64,000 bases of DNA from Actinomycetota bacterium (GCA_030645615.1 JAUSNB010000015.1:188035-252034), one strand, 5' to 3'. Positions 1-9,873 are shown, numbered from the stretch's first letter. The notes: generated by a model not told the origin, from the sequence alone. Made by a program: numbers and translations.

Positions 1-1
1 A

Positions 2-1033
2 GGACTCCTCAGCAGCCTGTTCCCCAACTCCTCGTTCACCGGGCCGCTTGCCTCGCCGATCGCGGCTGGCATCAACGGCCTCATCGGCGAACTGGTTGTC
101 CGCTTCGTGGCCTCGGATCAGTTCCAGCAGGCCTGGATAGCCCTGAACCGAGCTGCGCAACGCGGGCTCATTGCCCTCCTCGAGGGCGGCCAGGAAGGTC
201 CTATCCAGGTCAAGGGCGACGAGATCGTGCTCGACATCTCCTCGGCCCTCGCCGCCATCCAGACCCACCTCGTCGAGAACGGCATCTCGGCCGCCGCGGG
301 GCTGACGCTGCCGGAAGGCGACCGCCAGATCGTGCTCGGCACGGTGCAGGGCCTCGGCCAGATCCGCTTCATCTACTCCTTGACCTCGCCGATCCTGCAG
401 TGGTTCCCGCTGCTGGTCGCCGCCATGTTCGCGCTGTCGATCGCCCTCGCCCGCCGGCGGGCCCGCACCGTGGTGGCGGCAGGCATCGTGCTCGTGGGCG
501 CCGCCGGTCTGATCGGCCTGGGCCTGAGCGCCGGCGAGGCCGGCTTCGTCGACGAGCTGGCCGGCACGCCGTTCGGCCCCGCCGCGAACGAGTTCTGGAC
601 GACCCTGCTGACGTACCTCGTGCTCGGCAACCAGGCGCTCCTCACCCTGGGCATCATCACGATCCTGGCCGGCTGGCTCGGCGGCCGCACGTCCCTGGCC
701 CGGTACGTGCGCGGACACCTCGTGCGGGGGCTGGACCAGCTCGGCGACCGGTTGCCCGAGGGATTGCAGGGATTCCGGCAGACCGTGACGGGCGTGGCGC
801 CGTACATCCGCTGGGTGATCTACCTGCTGGGCGGCCTGCTCGTCGTCCTGAACGACATCGCATCGCCCGCGACGGTCCTGTGGTGCGCCGCGCTCACGGC
901 CGGCCTGATCACCGGCCTGCAGGTCCTGGTCAACCAGGAGCCGCCTGCGAACCTCACCGAGGTCGCGCAGCCCACCAGGACCGAAGCGCCTCAGCCGCTA
1001 GGGCAGGGTCCAGCGGGCCCCGGTCCAGCCTGA
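2..1033 (+). CDS. Multi-pass membrane protein, 5' end missing
   Basis: Open reading frame continuous from the left edge (343 codons visible, start outside the window). The visible part begins with a roughly 125-residue soluble, probably extracytoplasmic stretch and then has about five hydrophobic segments (around residues 128-145, 153-175, 198-222, 265-282 and 290-307), ending in a Pro/Gly-rich tail. No motif assigns a function; it resembles actinobacterial proteins annotated only as integral membrane protein. Its 3' end overlaps the convergent pcnA gene by 80 bp. Confidence 0.7.
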   Translation, partial: GLLSSLFPNSSFTGPLASPIAAGINGLIGELVVRFVASDQFQQAWIALNRAAQRGLIALLEGGQEGPIQVKGDEIVLDISSALAAIQTHLVENGISAAAGLTLPEGDRQIVLGTVQGLGQIRFIYSLTSPILQWFPLLVAAMFALSIALARRRARTVVAAGIVLVGAAGLIGLGLSAGEAGFVDELAGTPFGPAANEFWTTLLTYLVLGNQALLTLGIITILAGWLGGRTSLARYVRGHLVRGLDQLGDRLPEGLQGFRQTVTGVAPYIRWVIYLLGGLLVVLNDIASPATVLWCAALTAGLITGLQVLVNQEPPANLTEVAQPTRTEAPQPLGQGPAGPGPA

Positions 1034-2408
1034 GGTCGAGCAGGAACTGGTAGGCCTCGCCGACCACCGGTCCCGGCGGGATGCCCAGGATCTCCATGAT
1101 CGCCTTGCCATCAAGGTCCGGGCGGATGGACGCCATCTCCTCGTGCGCCTGCAGTTCCCGGATTCGCCGCTCCAGCGAGTCGTAGGAACGCTGCAGGGCC
1201 TGGGCCCGCCGCCGGTTGCGGGTGGTGCAGTCGGCGCGGGTCAGCTTGTGCAGGCGGTCGAGCAGCGGTCCCGCATCGCGGACGTATCGCCGCACGGCCG
1301 AATCGGTCCATTCGCCACTGCCGTATCCGTGGAAGCGCAGATGCAGCTCCACCAGCCGCGACACGTCATCGACCATGTCATTGGAGAAGCGCAGCGTCTG
1401 CATCCGCTTGCGGGTCATCCGGGCTCCCACCATCTCGTGGTGGTGGAACGAGACGCGGCCATCCGATTCGAACTTCCGGGTACGCGGCTTGCCGATGTCG
1501 TGGAACAGCGCGGCGAGTCGCAGGACGGGATCGGGTCCGGACGTCGGGTCGTGCTCCTGCTCCAGCACCATGGCCTGCTCGAGCACGGTGAGGGTGTGTT
1601 CGTACACGTCCTTGTGGTGATGGTGCTCGTCCTCCTCCAGCCGGAGCAGCGGCAACTCGGGCAGCACGTGCTCCGCGAGCCCCGTGTCGACCAGAAGCGC
1701 AAGCCCTCGCCGCGGGTCCTGCCCGAGCACGAGCTTGATGAACTCCTCGCGGATCCGCTCCGCGGAGACGATGGCCAGCCGGTCCGCCTGGTCGGCCATG
1801 GCGACGACGACTTCCGGGCTCACGTCGAACCGCAGTTGCGAGGCGAAACGGGCCGCGCGCAGCATCCGAAGCGGGTCGTCCCCGAACGAATCCTCCGGCC
1901 TCCCCGGCGTGCGGATGACGCCGCGGCCGAGGTCGCCCAGGCCGTCGAAGCGATCGACGAGGGCGAAGTCTGGCAGGCGCAGCGCCATGGCATTGATGGT
2001 GAAGTCCCGGCGGACCAGGTCCTCGCCCAGGTCCGTGCCATAGGACACGTCCGGCTTGCGCGACGCCGGGTCATAGGACTCGGACCGGTAGGTCGTCACC
2101 TCCACCTGCCGGCCACCGATGAGCCCGCCAACGGTCCCGAAGCGGACCCCGACGTCCCAGATGGTCTCGGCCCAGCCGGCCAGGATGCCCGTGACCGCAT
2201 CGGGAGTGGCGTCAGTGGTGAAGTCGAGGTCCGGCGTGCTGCCCATCCTGCCGAGCAGGGCATCCCGGACCGGTCCCCCCACGAGGGCCACCTCATGCCC
2301 AGCGGCGGCGAACCGCTCGCCGAACTCGCGCAGCAGGCCGGCCAGCGGATCCAGCGCCGCCACGACCCGCGCCTGCGCATCGGTCTGCTCGGACAGGGCC
2401 ACGGCCAC
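954..2408 (-). CDS. pcnA: CCA tRNA nucleotidyltransferase
   Basis: 484-aa class II nucleotidyltransferase that adds or repairs the 3' CCA of tRNAs. The N-terminal head has the poly(A) polymerase/CCA signature ([12 protein letters not shown] near residue 42, then [10 protein letters not shown] with the metal-binding aspartates); an HD phosphohydrolase domain with HDIGKP follows at about residues 250-380. Length and domain order match mycobacterial PcnA, and it sits divergent from the MutT-type gene as in Mycobacterium. Translated from GTG at 2408; the second GTG two codons later is an alternative start. Confidence 0.93.
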   Translation of the reverse strand: MAVALSEQTDAQARVVAALDPLAGLLREFGERFAAAGHEVALVGGPVRDALLGRMGSTPDLDFTTDATPDAVTGILAGWAETIWDVGVRFGTVGGLIGGRQVEVTTYRSESYDPASRKPDVSYGTDLGEDLVRRDFTINAMALRLPDFALVDRFDGLGDLGRGVIRTPGRPEDSFGDDPLRMLRAARFASQLRFDVSPEVVVAMADQADRLAIVSAERIREEFIKLVLGQDPRRGLALLVDTGLAEHVLPELPLLRLEEDEHHHHKDVYEHTLTVLEQAMVLEQEHDPTSGPDPVLRLAALFHDIGKPRTRKFESDGRVSFHHHEMVGARMTRKRMQTLRFSNDMVDDVSRLVELHLRFHGYGSGEWTDSAVRRYVRDAGPLLDRLHKLTRADCTTRNRRRAQALQRSYDSLERRIRELQAHEEMASIRPDLDGKAIMEILGIPPGPVVGEAYQFLLDLRLDRGPLDPALAAEALRSWWAARPR

Positions 2409-2436
2409 AGAGCGTAGACGGCCGTGGGTCGCGGTT

Positions 2437-2442
2437 TATCCT
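2437..2442 (+). promoter_or_regulatory. -10 box TATCCT of the NUDIX gene (probably leaderless)
   Basis: TATCCT fits the actinobacterial -10 pattern TANNNT and ends 6 nt before the ATG at 2449. Transcription would then begin at or next to the start codon, and no Shine-Dalgarno is present. Inferred from spacing only. Confidence 0.5.
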
Positions 2443-2448
2443 GCCCGT

Positions 2449-2928
2449 ATGGCCCGCTCCCGCACGCCAGCGCGGCCGCGGGTTCCCCGCGTGGAGGAAA
2501 CGTCCGCGGGAGGCCTCGTCATCGACTTCGGCGCCGCCCCCCTCCGGGCCGCGCTGATCGCCCGGCACGACCGGCGCGGGCGACTGGTGTGGTCGCTCCC
2601 CAAGGGGCATGTCGAGGAGGGCGAGAGCCTGGCCGAGGCGGCCGTGCGCGAGGTGCGTGAAGAGACCGGCGTTCCCGCGAGCATCATCGACGCCCTTGGC
2701 GTCATCGATTTCTGGTTCATGGCTGACGACCGGCGGGTGCACAAGACGGTGCACCACTTCCTCATGCGGGCCGAGGGCACCGATCTGTCGGACGACGACC
2801 TCGAGGTCGTCGAGGTGGCCTGGGTGGCCCTCGACGAGGCCGTCGAGCGCCTGGCCTACCCGGACGAGCGGGCCTTGGTCGAGCAGGCCCTGGTCGGCAT
2901 CGACGCGACCGGAGGCCGGCTCACGTGA
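2449..2928 (+). CDS. NUDIX hydrolase (MutT4-type)
   Basis: 159-aa NUDIX protein. The Nudix box (G-x5-E-x7-REVREETGV) is intact at about residues 55-77, so the metal-dependent cleavage of nucleoside diphosphate-X substrates should be retained; the substrate is not readable from sequence. It is in the place of mycobacterial mutT4, between pcnA and the DUF6049 gene. The upstream frame is open, but the ATG at 2449 is preferred because the protein then begins like its relatives and a -10 box lies 6 nt before it. Stop overlaps the next start (GTGA). Confidence 0.9.
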   Translation: MARSRTPARPRVPRVEETSAGGLVIDFGAAPLRAALIARHDRRGRLVWSLPKGHVEEGESLAEAAVREVREETGVPASIIDALGVIDFWFMADDRRVHKTVHHFLMRAEGTDLSDDDLEVVEVAWVALDEAVERLAYPDERALVEQALVGIDATGGRLT

Positions 2929-5054
2929 GCCGATCGCTGCGGGGCCGGCAACTCGCGACCGCCCTGGTCGCGGCCGTTCTGTGCGGGGTGGCCGCCGCTG
3001 CCGGGCCCGGAGCCCACGCCGAGGAGTCGATCGCGCCTTCAGTGCTCGTCGCGATCGATTCCTTCACCCCCCTGGTGCCCGAGGCCGACGGCACGCTGAC
3101 CATCAACGGTCGCGTCATCAGCACCGCCCGCACCGAACTCACCGATGTCTCGGTGACCCTGCGCCGCTCGCCGACGCCGCTCCAGGCCAGGAAGGACGTC
3201 GCCGCGGTGGCGGACAGTCCCCTGGCCCCCGAGGGCGGCGATCCCGACTCGGTGGTACTGCCGCAGACCCGCGTGGTGGTGGCCCCGGTGCTCCCGCCAG
3301 GCGGCCGAGCGGGGTTCCGCATCTCCCTGCCACTGGCCGATCTCGGACTGGCGACGGACGGCACCTACGTACTGAGCGTCGAGGCGACCGGGCGCGACGC
3401 GCGGGTCGACGCCGCCCCCCTGCGCAAGGGGATCGTGCGCACCTTCCTGCCGTGGTACCCGGACCCGGCAGCCGTCACCCCGGTCACGCTGGTGTGGCTG
3501 TGGCCGCTGGCCGACTGGCCGTCACGCGATGCCACCGGCGTTCTGCTCGACGAGCGCACGCCGGACGCCGTCGCAGAGGGCGGCCGGCTGGACCGCCTGG
3601 CGAGCGTGGGCAGCCGATTCGGCACCACCGTGTCCTGGATCGTCGATCCCGCGCTCCTGCAGACCGTCGACGACATGACCCGTGGCTACCAAGTCATGGT
3701 CGACGGCGAGATCACCGTCGGCGACCAGGAGGAGGCGGCCGCCCAGTGGCTGGACTTGGTGCGGACGGCGACGCAGGACCCGGGGGTCCGCTCGCTGCCC
3801 TACGCGGACATCGACGCGTCGTCCGTCGTCCGGGCCGGCATGACGAACGACGTGGTCCGCGCCGTGACGACAGGTCCGGGCATCGCTGCCGCCGCGCTTG
3901 GCTCGACCGCGCCGGGGGGGCTCTACTGGGCACCGTTCGGCCGCCTCGATCGCAGCGCCGCCAACGTGCTGGCCTCGGCCGGGGTCACCGCGATGGTGCT
4001 GTCCGCCGACGCGCTGCCCGTCACGGACGAGGCCGGGTCAGGCCTCGGCGAGGCAACCGCAGCGTTGCCCACCTCGTTCGGGGCGGTCCGGGCCGTGCTG
4101 GCCGACCCAGGGCTCTCGGACATCCTGTCCCTGCCGCAGCGCAGCGCGACGGAGGTCATCCAGGCCCGGCAACGCTTCCTCGCCGAGACGGCACTGATCG
4201 CGTCGACCATCCCGGCCGACCAGGGGGCCCGCACCGTGGTCGTCGCTCCGGCAAGCGTGCGATGGGACCCCGCCGCGTCCCTGGTCTCACCGCTCCTGCG
4301 GGCAACGCGTACGGCGCCGTGGCTGGCCTCGACCACCCTCGCGCAGGTACTGGACGCGGCCGCCTCCTCCACCAGCCGGCAGCGCGGCGGCTACGGGCAG
4401 AAGGCGCGCGACGCGGAGTTGCCCGCCGCCTACATGGCGTCGGTCGCCCGGGCGACCGCGATGCTCGCCTCGTTCACGTCGATCATCGACGACCCGACCG
4501 GCATCAGCGAGCCGTTCTCAGCAGCCCTCTTGCGAGCCGAGTCGGCCGCCTGGCGTTCCGACCTCGAGGGTGGTCGTGACCTCGTCGACTCGATCACGGA
4601 CGACCTGCGGGCCAGCATGGGCCGGGTCCGGGTCCTGTCGGAAGGCACGATCACCTTCTCGGGCGACAGCGGCCGGGTTCCCGTCACGATCGCCAATGAC
4701 CTCGACCGCTCGGTCACCGTCGGACTCGCCCTGGTGGGCCGGCCCTCGTTGCGCCTGGTGTCCGATCCGCTGACCGGCATCACCATCGAGGCGGGCAAGA
4801 TGGCCAGCGTCGACATCTCCGCCCGTGTGGTGGGAGGCGATCCGCTCCCGGTCGAGGTCCAGCTCCTCGACGCCGACCAGGCGGCATATGGCCGGCCGGC
4901 CGAGATCACCCTGGCCTCGACGGCCTACGCAAGGGCCGCCGCCTGGGTCGTCGCCCTTGCGTTCGTCGCGATCCTCGTCTTCGTCGTGGTCGGCGTGACG
5001 CGCCGCATCCGCAAGGCACGGGCCGGCCGGCCCCGCCCCGATCTGGGACCGTAG
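2925..5054 (+). CDS. Secreted, membrane-anchored DUF6049 protein
   Basis: 709-aa protein with an N-terminal signal peptide (positive start, hydrophobic stretch about residues 10-28, AHA cleavage-like site), a long extracytoplasmic Ala/Thr/Asp-rich region, and one C-terminal transmembrane helix (about residues 667-690) followed by a short basic tail. It is the positional equivalent of Mycobacterium Rv3909, conserved in front of murJ in Actinobacteria; biochemical role unknown, envelope function inferred from location and neighbours. GTG start overlaps the NUDIX stop; murJ follows after 4 bp. Confidence 0.85.
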   Translation: MSRSLRGRQLATALVAAVLCGVAAAAGPGAHAEESIAPSVLVAIDSFTPLVPEADGTLTINGRVISTARTELTDVSVTLRRSPTPLQARKDVAAVADSPLAPEGGDPDSVVLPQTRVVVAPVLPPGGRAGFRISLPLADLGLATDGTYVLSVEATGRDARVDAAPLRKGIVRTFLPWYPDPAAVTPVTLVWLWPLADWPSRDATGVLLDERTPDAVAEGGRLDRLASVGSRFGTTVSWIVDPALLQTVDDMTRGYQVMVDGEITVGDQEEAAAQWLDLVRTATQDPGVRSLPYADIDASSVVRAGMTNDVVRAVTTGPGIAAAALGSTAPGGLYWAPFGRLDRSAANVLASAGVTAMVLSADALPVTDEAGSGLGEATAALPTSFGAVRAVLADPGLSDILSLPQRSATEVIQARQRFLAETALIASTIPADQGARTVVVAPASVRWDPAASLVSPLLRATRTAPWLASTTLAQVLDAAASSTSRQRGGYGQKARDAELPAAYMASVARATAMLASFTSIIDDPTGISEPFSAALLRAESAAWRSDLEGGRDLVDSITDDLRASMGRVRVLSEGTITFSGDSGRVPVTIANDLDRSVTVGLALVGRPSLRLVSDPLTGITIEAGKMASVDISARVVGGDPLPVEVQLLDADQAAYGRPAEITLASTAYARAAAWVVALAFVAILVFVVVGVTRRIRKARAGRPRPDLGP

Positions 5055-5058
5055 CCGC

Positions 5059-6774
5059 ATGTCCGTGCCCGACCCCGAGACGCAACCCGGCGACATCGAC
5101 GCCAACCCTCCGTCCGCCGCCGGCGCCGCCCTCGCGCGCAACAGCGCGGTCATGGCCTCCGGAACCATCGCATCGCGCGTGACCGGTGTCGCGCGCGACA
5201 TCGCGATGACCGCCGCACTCGGCTTCTTCCTGGTGTCGGATGCCTACTCGCTCGGCAACTCGCTCCCCACGGTGGTCTACATCCTCGTGATCGGCGGGGC
5301 ACTCAACGCCGTGTTCATCCCCCAATTGGTACGGCGGATGAAGGAGGACGCCGACGGGGGGAAGGCCTACGCCGATCGCTTGCTGACCCTGGTCGCCACC
5401 ACCCTTCTGGTCGTCTCGGTGCTCGCGGTGCTCCTCGCCCCCTGGATTGTCGATCTCTACACCCCGTCCGACTACCCCCAGGGCGCGTTCGACCTCGCGG
5501 TGGCGTTCGCCCGCCTGTGCCTCCCGCAGATCTTCTTCTACGGCGTCTACGCGATGCTGAGCCAAGTACTCAACTCTCGCGGCCGGTTCGGCGCACCCAT
5601 GTTCGCGCCGATCGCCAACAACGTGATCGCCATCGCGACGTTCATCCTGTTCATCGTCGTCGCCGGCACATCGGCCGCAGCTGATGGTGCGCTCAGCACG
5701 GATCAAGTACTGATCCTCGGCGTCGGGACGACCCTCGGCGTCATCGCGCAGGCCCTCATCCTGGTCCCCGTCCTCTGGCGGACCGGCTACGTGTGGCGCC
5801 CCCGATTCGACTGGCGTGGGGCCGGGCTGGGCAAGGCCGGTGGCCTTGCCGCGTGGACCATCGGCCTCGTCCTCGTCAACCAGGCGACGTACCTGCTCAT
5901 CACGCGACTGGCCACTCTGGCGAACGTCAATGCCGCCGACGCCGGCACGGTGGCCGCCGGACTCACGACCTATCAGAAGGCCCACCTGGTGTTCATGCTG
6001 CCGCACAGCGTCATCACCGTGTCGGTCGTGACGGCCATGCTCCCCGCGCTGAGCAGGGTGGCGCACGACGGCCGGCTCGGCCAGGTCGGCCGCGACGTCG
6101 CCAGCACCCTCCGGATGGTGGCCGTCCTCATCGTGCCGATCGCGGCGATCCTCATCGTCAACGGCTCGGCCGTTGCGGTCCTCCTGTTCGGCTACGGCGC
6201 GGCCACCCCCGAGCAGGCGCGCGTCATGGGACTGATCGTGTCGGTGTTCATGCTGGGCCTGCTGCCGTTCACCCTCTTCTACGTGCTGCTGCGCGGGTAC
6301 TACGCGCTCGAGGACACCCGCACGCCGTTCTGGGTCACCGTGGTCTTCAGCGCGATCCTGCTCGGCCTGGTCTATCCCCTGTTCTACGTCGCGCCCACCG
6401 GCGGCACCCAGGTGGCGGCCATCGCCCTGGCCTACTCGATCGCCTATTGGCTGGTGTTCGGTGCCACGTGGTGGATCCTGGCTCGTCGGCTCGGTGGCAT
6501 GGAAAGTCGCCGCACAGCCTCGGCCCTCGCCCGACTCCTCGTCGCTGGTGCAGTCGCGGTCGCCCTGATGGTCGGGGTCCTCATGCTGCTGCTCATCGCC
6601 GAGACCGGGCGGGTGGAGACGACCGACGATCGCGCCCTCCTGCTGCTCAACGTGGGGGTCACGTCCGTTGTCGGCGCTGTCGCGTTCGTGGTCGCGGCGT
6701 GGGCGATGCGCGTCCGCGAGGTCTCCGCCGTACTGTCATACGCAGGGCGGCTGGCCCGGCGTGGGAGACGATGA
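5059..6774 (+). CDS. murJ: Lipid II flippase MurJ
   Basis: 571-aa MATE-like (MOP superfamily) membrane protein with about 14 hydrophobic segments, starting after a 30-residue Pro/Ala-rich cytoplasmic leader. The family moves lipid II across the membrane for peptidoglycan synthesis. Family regions visible include SGTIASRVTGVARDI near the N-terminus and the VLLRGYYALEDTRTPFW region around residue 415. Unlike mycobacterial MviN it ends right after the last helix, and its kinase-like partner is a separate gene overlapping by ATGA. Confidence 0.93.
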   Translation: MSVPDPETQPGDIDANPPSAAGAALARNSAVMASGTIASRVTGVARDIAMTAALGFFLVSDAYSLGNSLPTVVYILVIGGALNAVFIPQLVRRMKEDADGGKAYADRLLTLVATTLLVVSVLAVLLAPWIVDLYTPSDYPQGAFDLAVAFARLCLPQIFFYGVYAMLSQVLNSRGRFGAPMFAPIANNVIAIATFILFIVVAGTSAAADGALSTDQVLILGVGTTLGVIAQALILVPVLWRTGYVWRPRFDWRGAGLGKAGGLAAWTIGLVLVNQATYLLITRLATLANVNAADAGTVAAGLTTYQKAHLVFMLPHSVITVSVVTAMLPALSRVAHDGRLGQVGRDVASTLRMVAVLIVPIAAILIVNGSAVAVLLFGYGAATPEQARVMGLIVSVFMLGLLPFTLFYVLLRGYYALEDTRTPFWVTVVFSAILLGLVYPLFYVAPTGGTQVAAIALAYSIAYWLVFGATWWILARRLGGMESRRTASALARLLVAGAVAVALMVGVLMLLLIAETGRVETTDDRALLLLNVGVTSVVGAVAFVVAAWAMRVREVSAVLSYAGRLARRGRR

Positions 6775-8312
6775 TGCGGGCAACGGAACAACTCGGACGC
6801 TACCGACTCCTCGACCTCGTCACCCAGGACATCGGAGTCGGCGAGCGGCTGGACGTCTACCTCTGGCACGGCTACGACGAGATCCTCGACCGGCCGGTGG
6901 CCGTGCGCGTGCTGTCGGCCGACGACCCGCGCGGCCCTGCGGTCCTCGGCGCCGCCCAAGCGGCTGCCCGCGTCGATGACCGTCGACTGCTCCGGGTGCT
7001 GGACATCCTCAATCTCCCGCCCACCGCCACCGACCCGGCCCGCATCGCTGTCGTGAGCGAGTGGGCCTCGGGCCGCAACCTCGAGCGGACCATGCAGGAC
7101 CGCGGCGGCTCACCGCTGGCGCCGGACCAGGCGCTGGCGCTGGTGGCCGAGGTGGCCAGGGCGCTCGCGTCGGCCCAGAAGGAGAACGTCAGCCACGGCC
7201 GTCTTCGGCCGTCGAGTGTCTTCGTCACCGATGCCGGCGAACTGCGGATCAGGGGCCTGGCCGTCGATGCCGCGCTGTTCGGCGAGCTCGACTCCGACGC
7301 GTCAGGCGACCGCGCCCAAGGGGACGTCGATGCGCTCGGCTGCCTCGTGTACCTCCTGACCACCGGATACTGGCCCGGTTCACAGCGCATCGATGCCCCG
7401 GAGGCCCCCCGGGCCAACGGCATTGTCCTGCCGCCTTCGCAGGTGCGCGCTGCCGTGCCGCGCAGCATCGACGACGTCGTGGCGAGGTCCGTGGCCGCCG
7501 CGGCACGACCGCGCGGGGTGGCCCGCGTCAGCGACGCGGCCGGGTTCTCCACCATGGTCGGCGCGACGCTGGACTACCTGGCGCCGACCACGACCATCGT
7601 GGCGGTGGCGCCAACGGGCGCCCAGCGCACCGTGCGACTGGCCGTCGTCGGGGCGCTGCGACTGGTCGCGGTCGTCTGCGCCGCAGCGCTGGTCGCCGGG
7701 ATTGCCTGGGTCGGCTGGCAGTTGCTCACCGATCCCTCAGGCCGTCCTGCTCCGTCAGCCTCTGCGTCAAGCGACATCCTGACGTCATCGGCTCGCCCGG
7801 TCGATGACTCGGCCGCCACCGGGATCGAGCAGACCTACCCCGTCGAGTCATACCGGTCATACGACCCGTTCGGCGACGACAACGGCAACGGCAAGCCGGA
7901 CCGGCGCAAGGGCCGGGAGAACGAGGAGCTCGCCGCCAGCGTCAACGATGACGATCCGGATACCGCGTGGGTGACCGACGAGTACGCCGGCCCCGACCTC
8001 GATGGGAAGCAGGGGGTCGGGCTGATCCTGGACCTCGGCGTGCCGCGCGACGTCCAGGAGGTGTCCCTCACCCTGGTCGGGCGCGGCAGCAACGTCGAGG
8101 TGAAGATCGCGGACAGGATCTTCCGCGACCCGGCGCTGTGGACCCCGCTGGCCAGCGGCGTCGGGGCTTCCAACCGCATCGAGGTGCGCGCGCCGCGGCC
8201 GGTCACCGGGCGCTACGTGCTGATCTGGTTCTCCCGGCTGCCACCCGCCGAGGAGGACGTCGGCCTGGGCCTGTACCAGGGCGGCGTCAGAAGCGTGGTC
8301 GTCCGCGGGTGA
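6771..8312 (+). CDS. MurJ-associated membrane pseudokinase with discoidin-like domain
   Basis: 513 aa. Residues 1-280 resemble a Ser/Thr protein kinase fold without its catalytic residues: VAVK lysine is Arg46, the HRDLKPxN loop reads HGRLRPSS (residues 142-149) and no DFG is visible. A transmembrane helix at about 287-308 and a Ser-rich linker precede an extracytoplasmic discoidin-like beta domain (about 375-513). In Mycobacterium the same parts are fused to the C-terminus of MurJ/MviN, and the pseudokinase there binds FhaA when phosphorylated; FhaA is also encoded in this window. Start ATGATG overlaps the murJ stop. Confidence 0.85.
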   Translation: MMRATEQLGRYRLLDLVTQDIGVGERLDVYLWHGYDEILDRPVAVRVLSADDPRGPAVLGAAQAAARVDDRRLLRVLDILNLPPTATDPARIAVVSEWASGRNLERTMQDRGGSPLAPDQALALVAEVARALASAQKENVSHGRLRPSSVFVTDAGELRIRGLAVDAALFGELDSDASGDRAQGDVDALGCLVYLLTTGYWPGSQRIDAPEAPRANGIVLPPSQVRAAVPRSIDDVVARSVAAAARPRGVARVSDAAGFSTMVGATLDYLAPTTTIVAVAPTGAQRTVRLAVVGALRLVAVVCAAALVAGIAWVGWQLLTDPSGRPAPSASASSDILTSSARPVDDSAATGIEQTYPVESYRSYDPFGDDNGNGKPDRRKGRENEELAASVNDDDPDTAWVTDEYAGPDLDGKQGVGLILDLGVPRDVQEVSLTLVGRGSNVEVKIADRIFRDPALWTPLASGVGASNRIEVRAPRPVTGRYVLIWFSRLPPAEEDVGLGLYQGGVRSVVVRG

Positions 8313-8329
8313 CCTCTAGGCTCGCTGCC

Positions 8330-8944
8330 GTGACGCATGACGAGGCTTCGGACGCCGAACTCCTCGCTGCGCACGTCCAAGGGGACCCGCACGCGTTCGG
8401 CGTCCTCGTCGGCCGGCACCGAGACCGGCTGTGGGGCGTCGCACTGCGCACCACGGGGGACCACGAAGAGGCCGCCGACGCGCTGCAGGACGCCTTGATC
8501 TCCGCCTTCCGGCGCGCCGAGCAGTTCCGTGGCGACTCGGCCGTGACGACCTGGCTGCACCGGATCGTCGTCAACGCCAGCCTGGACCGGCTTCGGCGGC
8601 GGGCGGTCCGCAGCGCCTCGCCGCTGCCGGACGACGATGACAGCCTGCCCGGCGCCCTCGTCGCAGACCCCCGCGACGCGATGGACGTGCGCGAGACCCA
8701 GATGGTCATTGCCGCGGCCCTCGCCAGCCTCCCGACCGACCAGCGGGATGCCATCGTGCTCGTAGACGTCGAGGGCTGGTCGGTCGAGGATGCCGCCCGC
8801 ATGCTGAACTGCCCCGAGGGGACGATCAAGAGCCGATGCTCCCGGGGCCGGGTCAAGCTGGCCAAACAGCTCTCCTTCCTGCGGAACCCTGACCCCATGG
8901 ATCCCGTCGTAGAGCCGGAAGGAGGTGAGAACCGCAGTGCCTGA
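8330..8944 (+). CDS. sigM: ECF sigma factor SigM
   Basis: 204-aa ECF sigma factor. Sigma region 2 spans about residues 25-90 (ALQDALISAFRRAEQF with the -10 recognition and DNA-melting segment) and sigma region 4 about 125-180 (LPTDQRDAIVLVDVEGWSVE, then the helix-turn-helix CPEGTIKSRCSRGR). Position between murJ and trxB and the downstream membrane partner match mycobacterial sigM. GTG at 8330 is chosen: 17 bp after the upstream stop and 8 nt after a TAGGCT -10-like box, so the gene may also have its own leaderless promoter. Confidence 0.9.
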   Translation: MTHDEASDAELLAAHVQGDPHAFGVLVGRHRDRLWGVALRTTGDHEEAADALQDALISAFRRAEQFRGDSAVTTWLHRIVVNASLDRLRRRAVRSASPLPDDDDSLPGALVADPRDAMDVRETQMVIAAALASLPTDQRDAIVLVDVEGWSVEDAARMLNCPEGTIKSRCSRGRVKLAKQLSFLRNPDPMDPVVEPEGGENRSA

Positions 8945-9767
8945 GCAGCAGATTCCCGACAGCCCCGACGAATTCGCCGAGGTGCGCGCGGCTCTCGCCG
9001 ACCTGGACTTCCTGCGGCCCGACGGGTCACTGGCCGATCCTGGTGCGCCGGCGATGCCGGACGACGTATGGGCCCGCCTCGACCATGCCCTGGCGATGGA
9101 GGCAGCCACGAGGGCTGCGGAGACGCACGACAACGTCGTGGTCCTGTCCCATCCCCGCCGCCGCTGGGCCGGTGGCCTGGTCGCCGCCGCGATGACAGTC
9201 GTCGCGGTCGGGGCCGCTGTCGTGGTGGTTCAGGGAGCCGCGACCCAGTCGATCGTCGCCACGGAGGCCACGAAGCAGGTCGCCGCCGCCGAAGGGCCTG
9301 CGGCTCTGGCCGAGGCACCCGCGGAGGGCGGCACCGAGGACCTCGCCGCGGCCGCTCCCGCACCGGCCACCTCGGCCGTGGTCCCGGCGTCGCGCATCGT
9401 GATGGCCAGCAACACCGATTACACGCAGGACGGCCTGCGCGGCCAGGTGTCCACGATGGTCAAGGAGCGCTTCGCCACCCCCGAGGACGCCTACGCCGAT
9501 GTGGCGGTACCGGTCGAGCTGCCGGTCGTCGGCGGTTTCACGCAGTCCTGGGAGGCCCTGCGGGACTGCCTGGAGTCACTGACCCGTTCGTCGACCATCC
9601 AGGCCCTCGTCGTGGATCGCGGAACGTTCAACGGCTCCGCCGCCGGGGTGATCGTCGCCCCCGAGGAGGCGGCTGCTGGCCTGTTCGACGTCTGGGTCGT
9701 CAACGAGGACTGTGAGCAGTTGATGGCCCCCCTGGAGAACTTCGCGCTCTATGAGTGGACGCCGTAG
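8937..9767 (+). CDS. Membrane anti-sigma factor for SigM
   Basis: 276 aa with a soluble acidic N-terminal region (residues 1-70, presumably cytoplasmic and sigma-binding), one transmembrane helix at about 76-98, an Ala/Glu-rich linker and an extracytoplasmic C-terminal domain with two cysteines. Equivalent in place and topology to mycobacterial Rv3912. The GTG at 8937 is chosen because GGAGG lies at 8921-8925, 11 nt upstream; the earlier in-frame GTG at 8925 overlaps that Shine-Dalgarno. Overlaps sigM by 8 bp, so the two are translationally coupled. Confidence 0.8.
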   Translation: MPEQQIPDSPDEFAEVRAALADLDFLRPDGSLADPGAPAMPDDVWARLDHALAMEAATRAAETHDNVVVLSHPRRRWAGGLVAAAMTVVAVGAAVVVVQGAATQSIVATEATKQVAAAEGPAALAEAPAEGGTEDLAAAAPAPATSAVVPASRIVMASNTDYTQDGLRGQVSTMVKERFATPEDAYADVAVPVELPVVGGFTQSWEALRDCLESLTRSSTIQALVVDRGTFNGSAAGVIVAPEEAAAGLFDVWVVNEDCEQLMAPLENFALYEWTP

Positions 9768-9785
9768 GCCGACCCCCGGGTGCCG

Positions 9786-9811
9786 GGAATGGGCCCGCCC
9801 GTAGGATCGTT
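9786..9811 (+). promoter_or_regulatory. SigR/SigH-type promoter of trxBA
   Basis: GGAAT at 9786-9790 (preceded by G) and GTT at 9809-9811 are separated by exactly 18 nt, matching the GGAAT-N18-GTT consensus of the oxidative-stress sigma factors SigR (Streptomyces) and SigH (Mycobacterium), whose known targets include the thioredoxin operon. Confidence 0.75.
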
Positions 9812-9821
9812 GAGCACGTCA

Positions 9822-9845
9822 GTGGATACCCCCTGAGGTATCCAC
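9822..9845. promoter_or_regulatory. Perfect 9-bp inverted repeat in the trxB leader
   Basis: GTGGATACC (9822-9830), six bases, GGTATCCAC (9837-9845). It lies just downstream of the SigR-type -10 element and about 29 bp before the trxB start, so it could be an operator or a hairpin in the 5' leader. Confidence 0.6.
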
Positions 9846-9873
9846 CCACCGGCCTGGAGAGGGGTTGGCTCGC

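Noticed and set aside
1143-2417. Long plus-strand reading frame (424 aa) opposite pcnA
   Set aside because: Shadow of the real minus-strand gene; sequence is low-complexity His/Arg/Gly/Val and has no domain.
2609-4579. 656-aa plus-strand frame over the NUDIX and DUF6049 genes
   Set aside because: Arg/Pro/Gly-rich shadow frame caused by high GC; the alternative frame has the Nudix box and a signal peptide.
4906-6066. 386-aa minus-strand frame inside murJ
   Set aside because: Asp/His/Gly-rich antisense shadow of a membrane protein.
9060-9715. 215-aa frame within the anti-sigma gene
   Set aside because: Arg/Gly-rich alternative frame; the other frame has the transmembrane helix and coupling to sigM.
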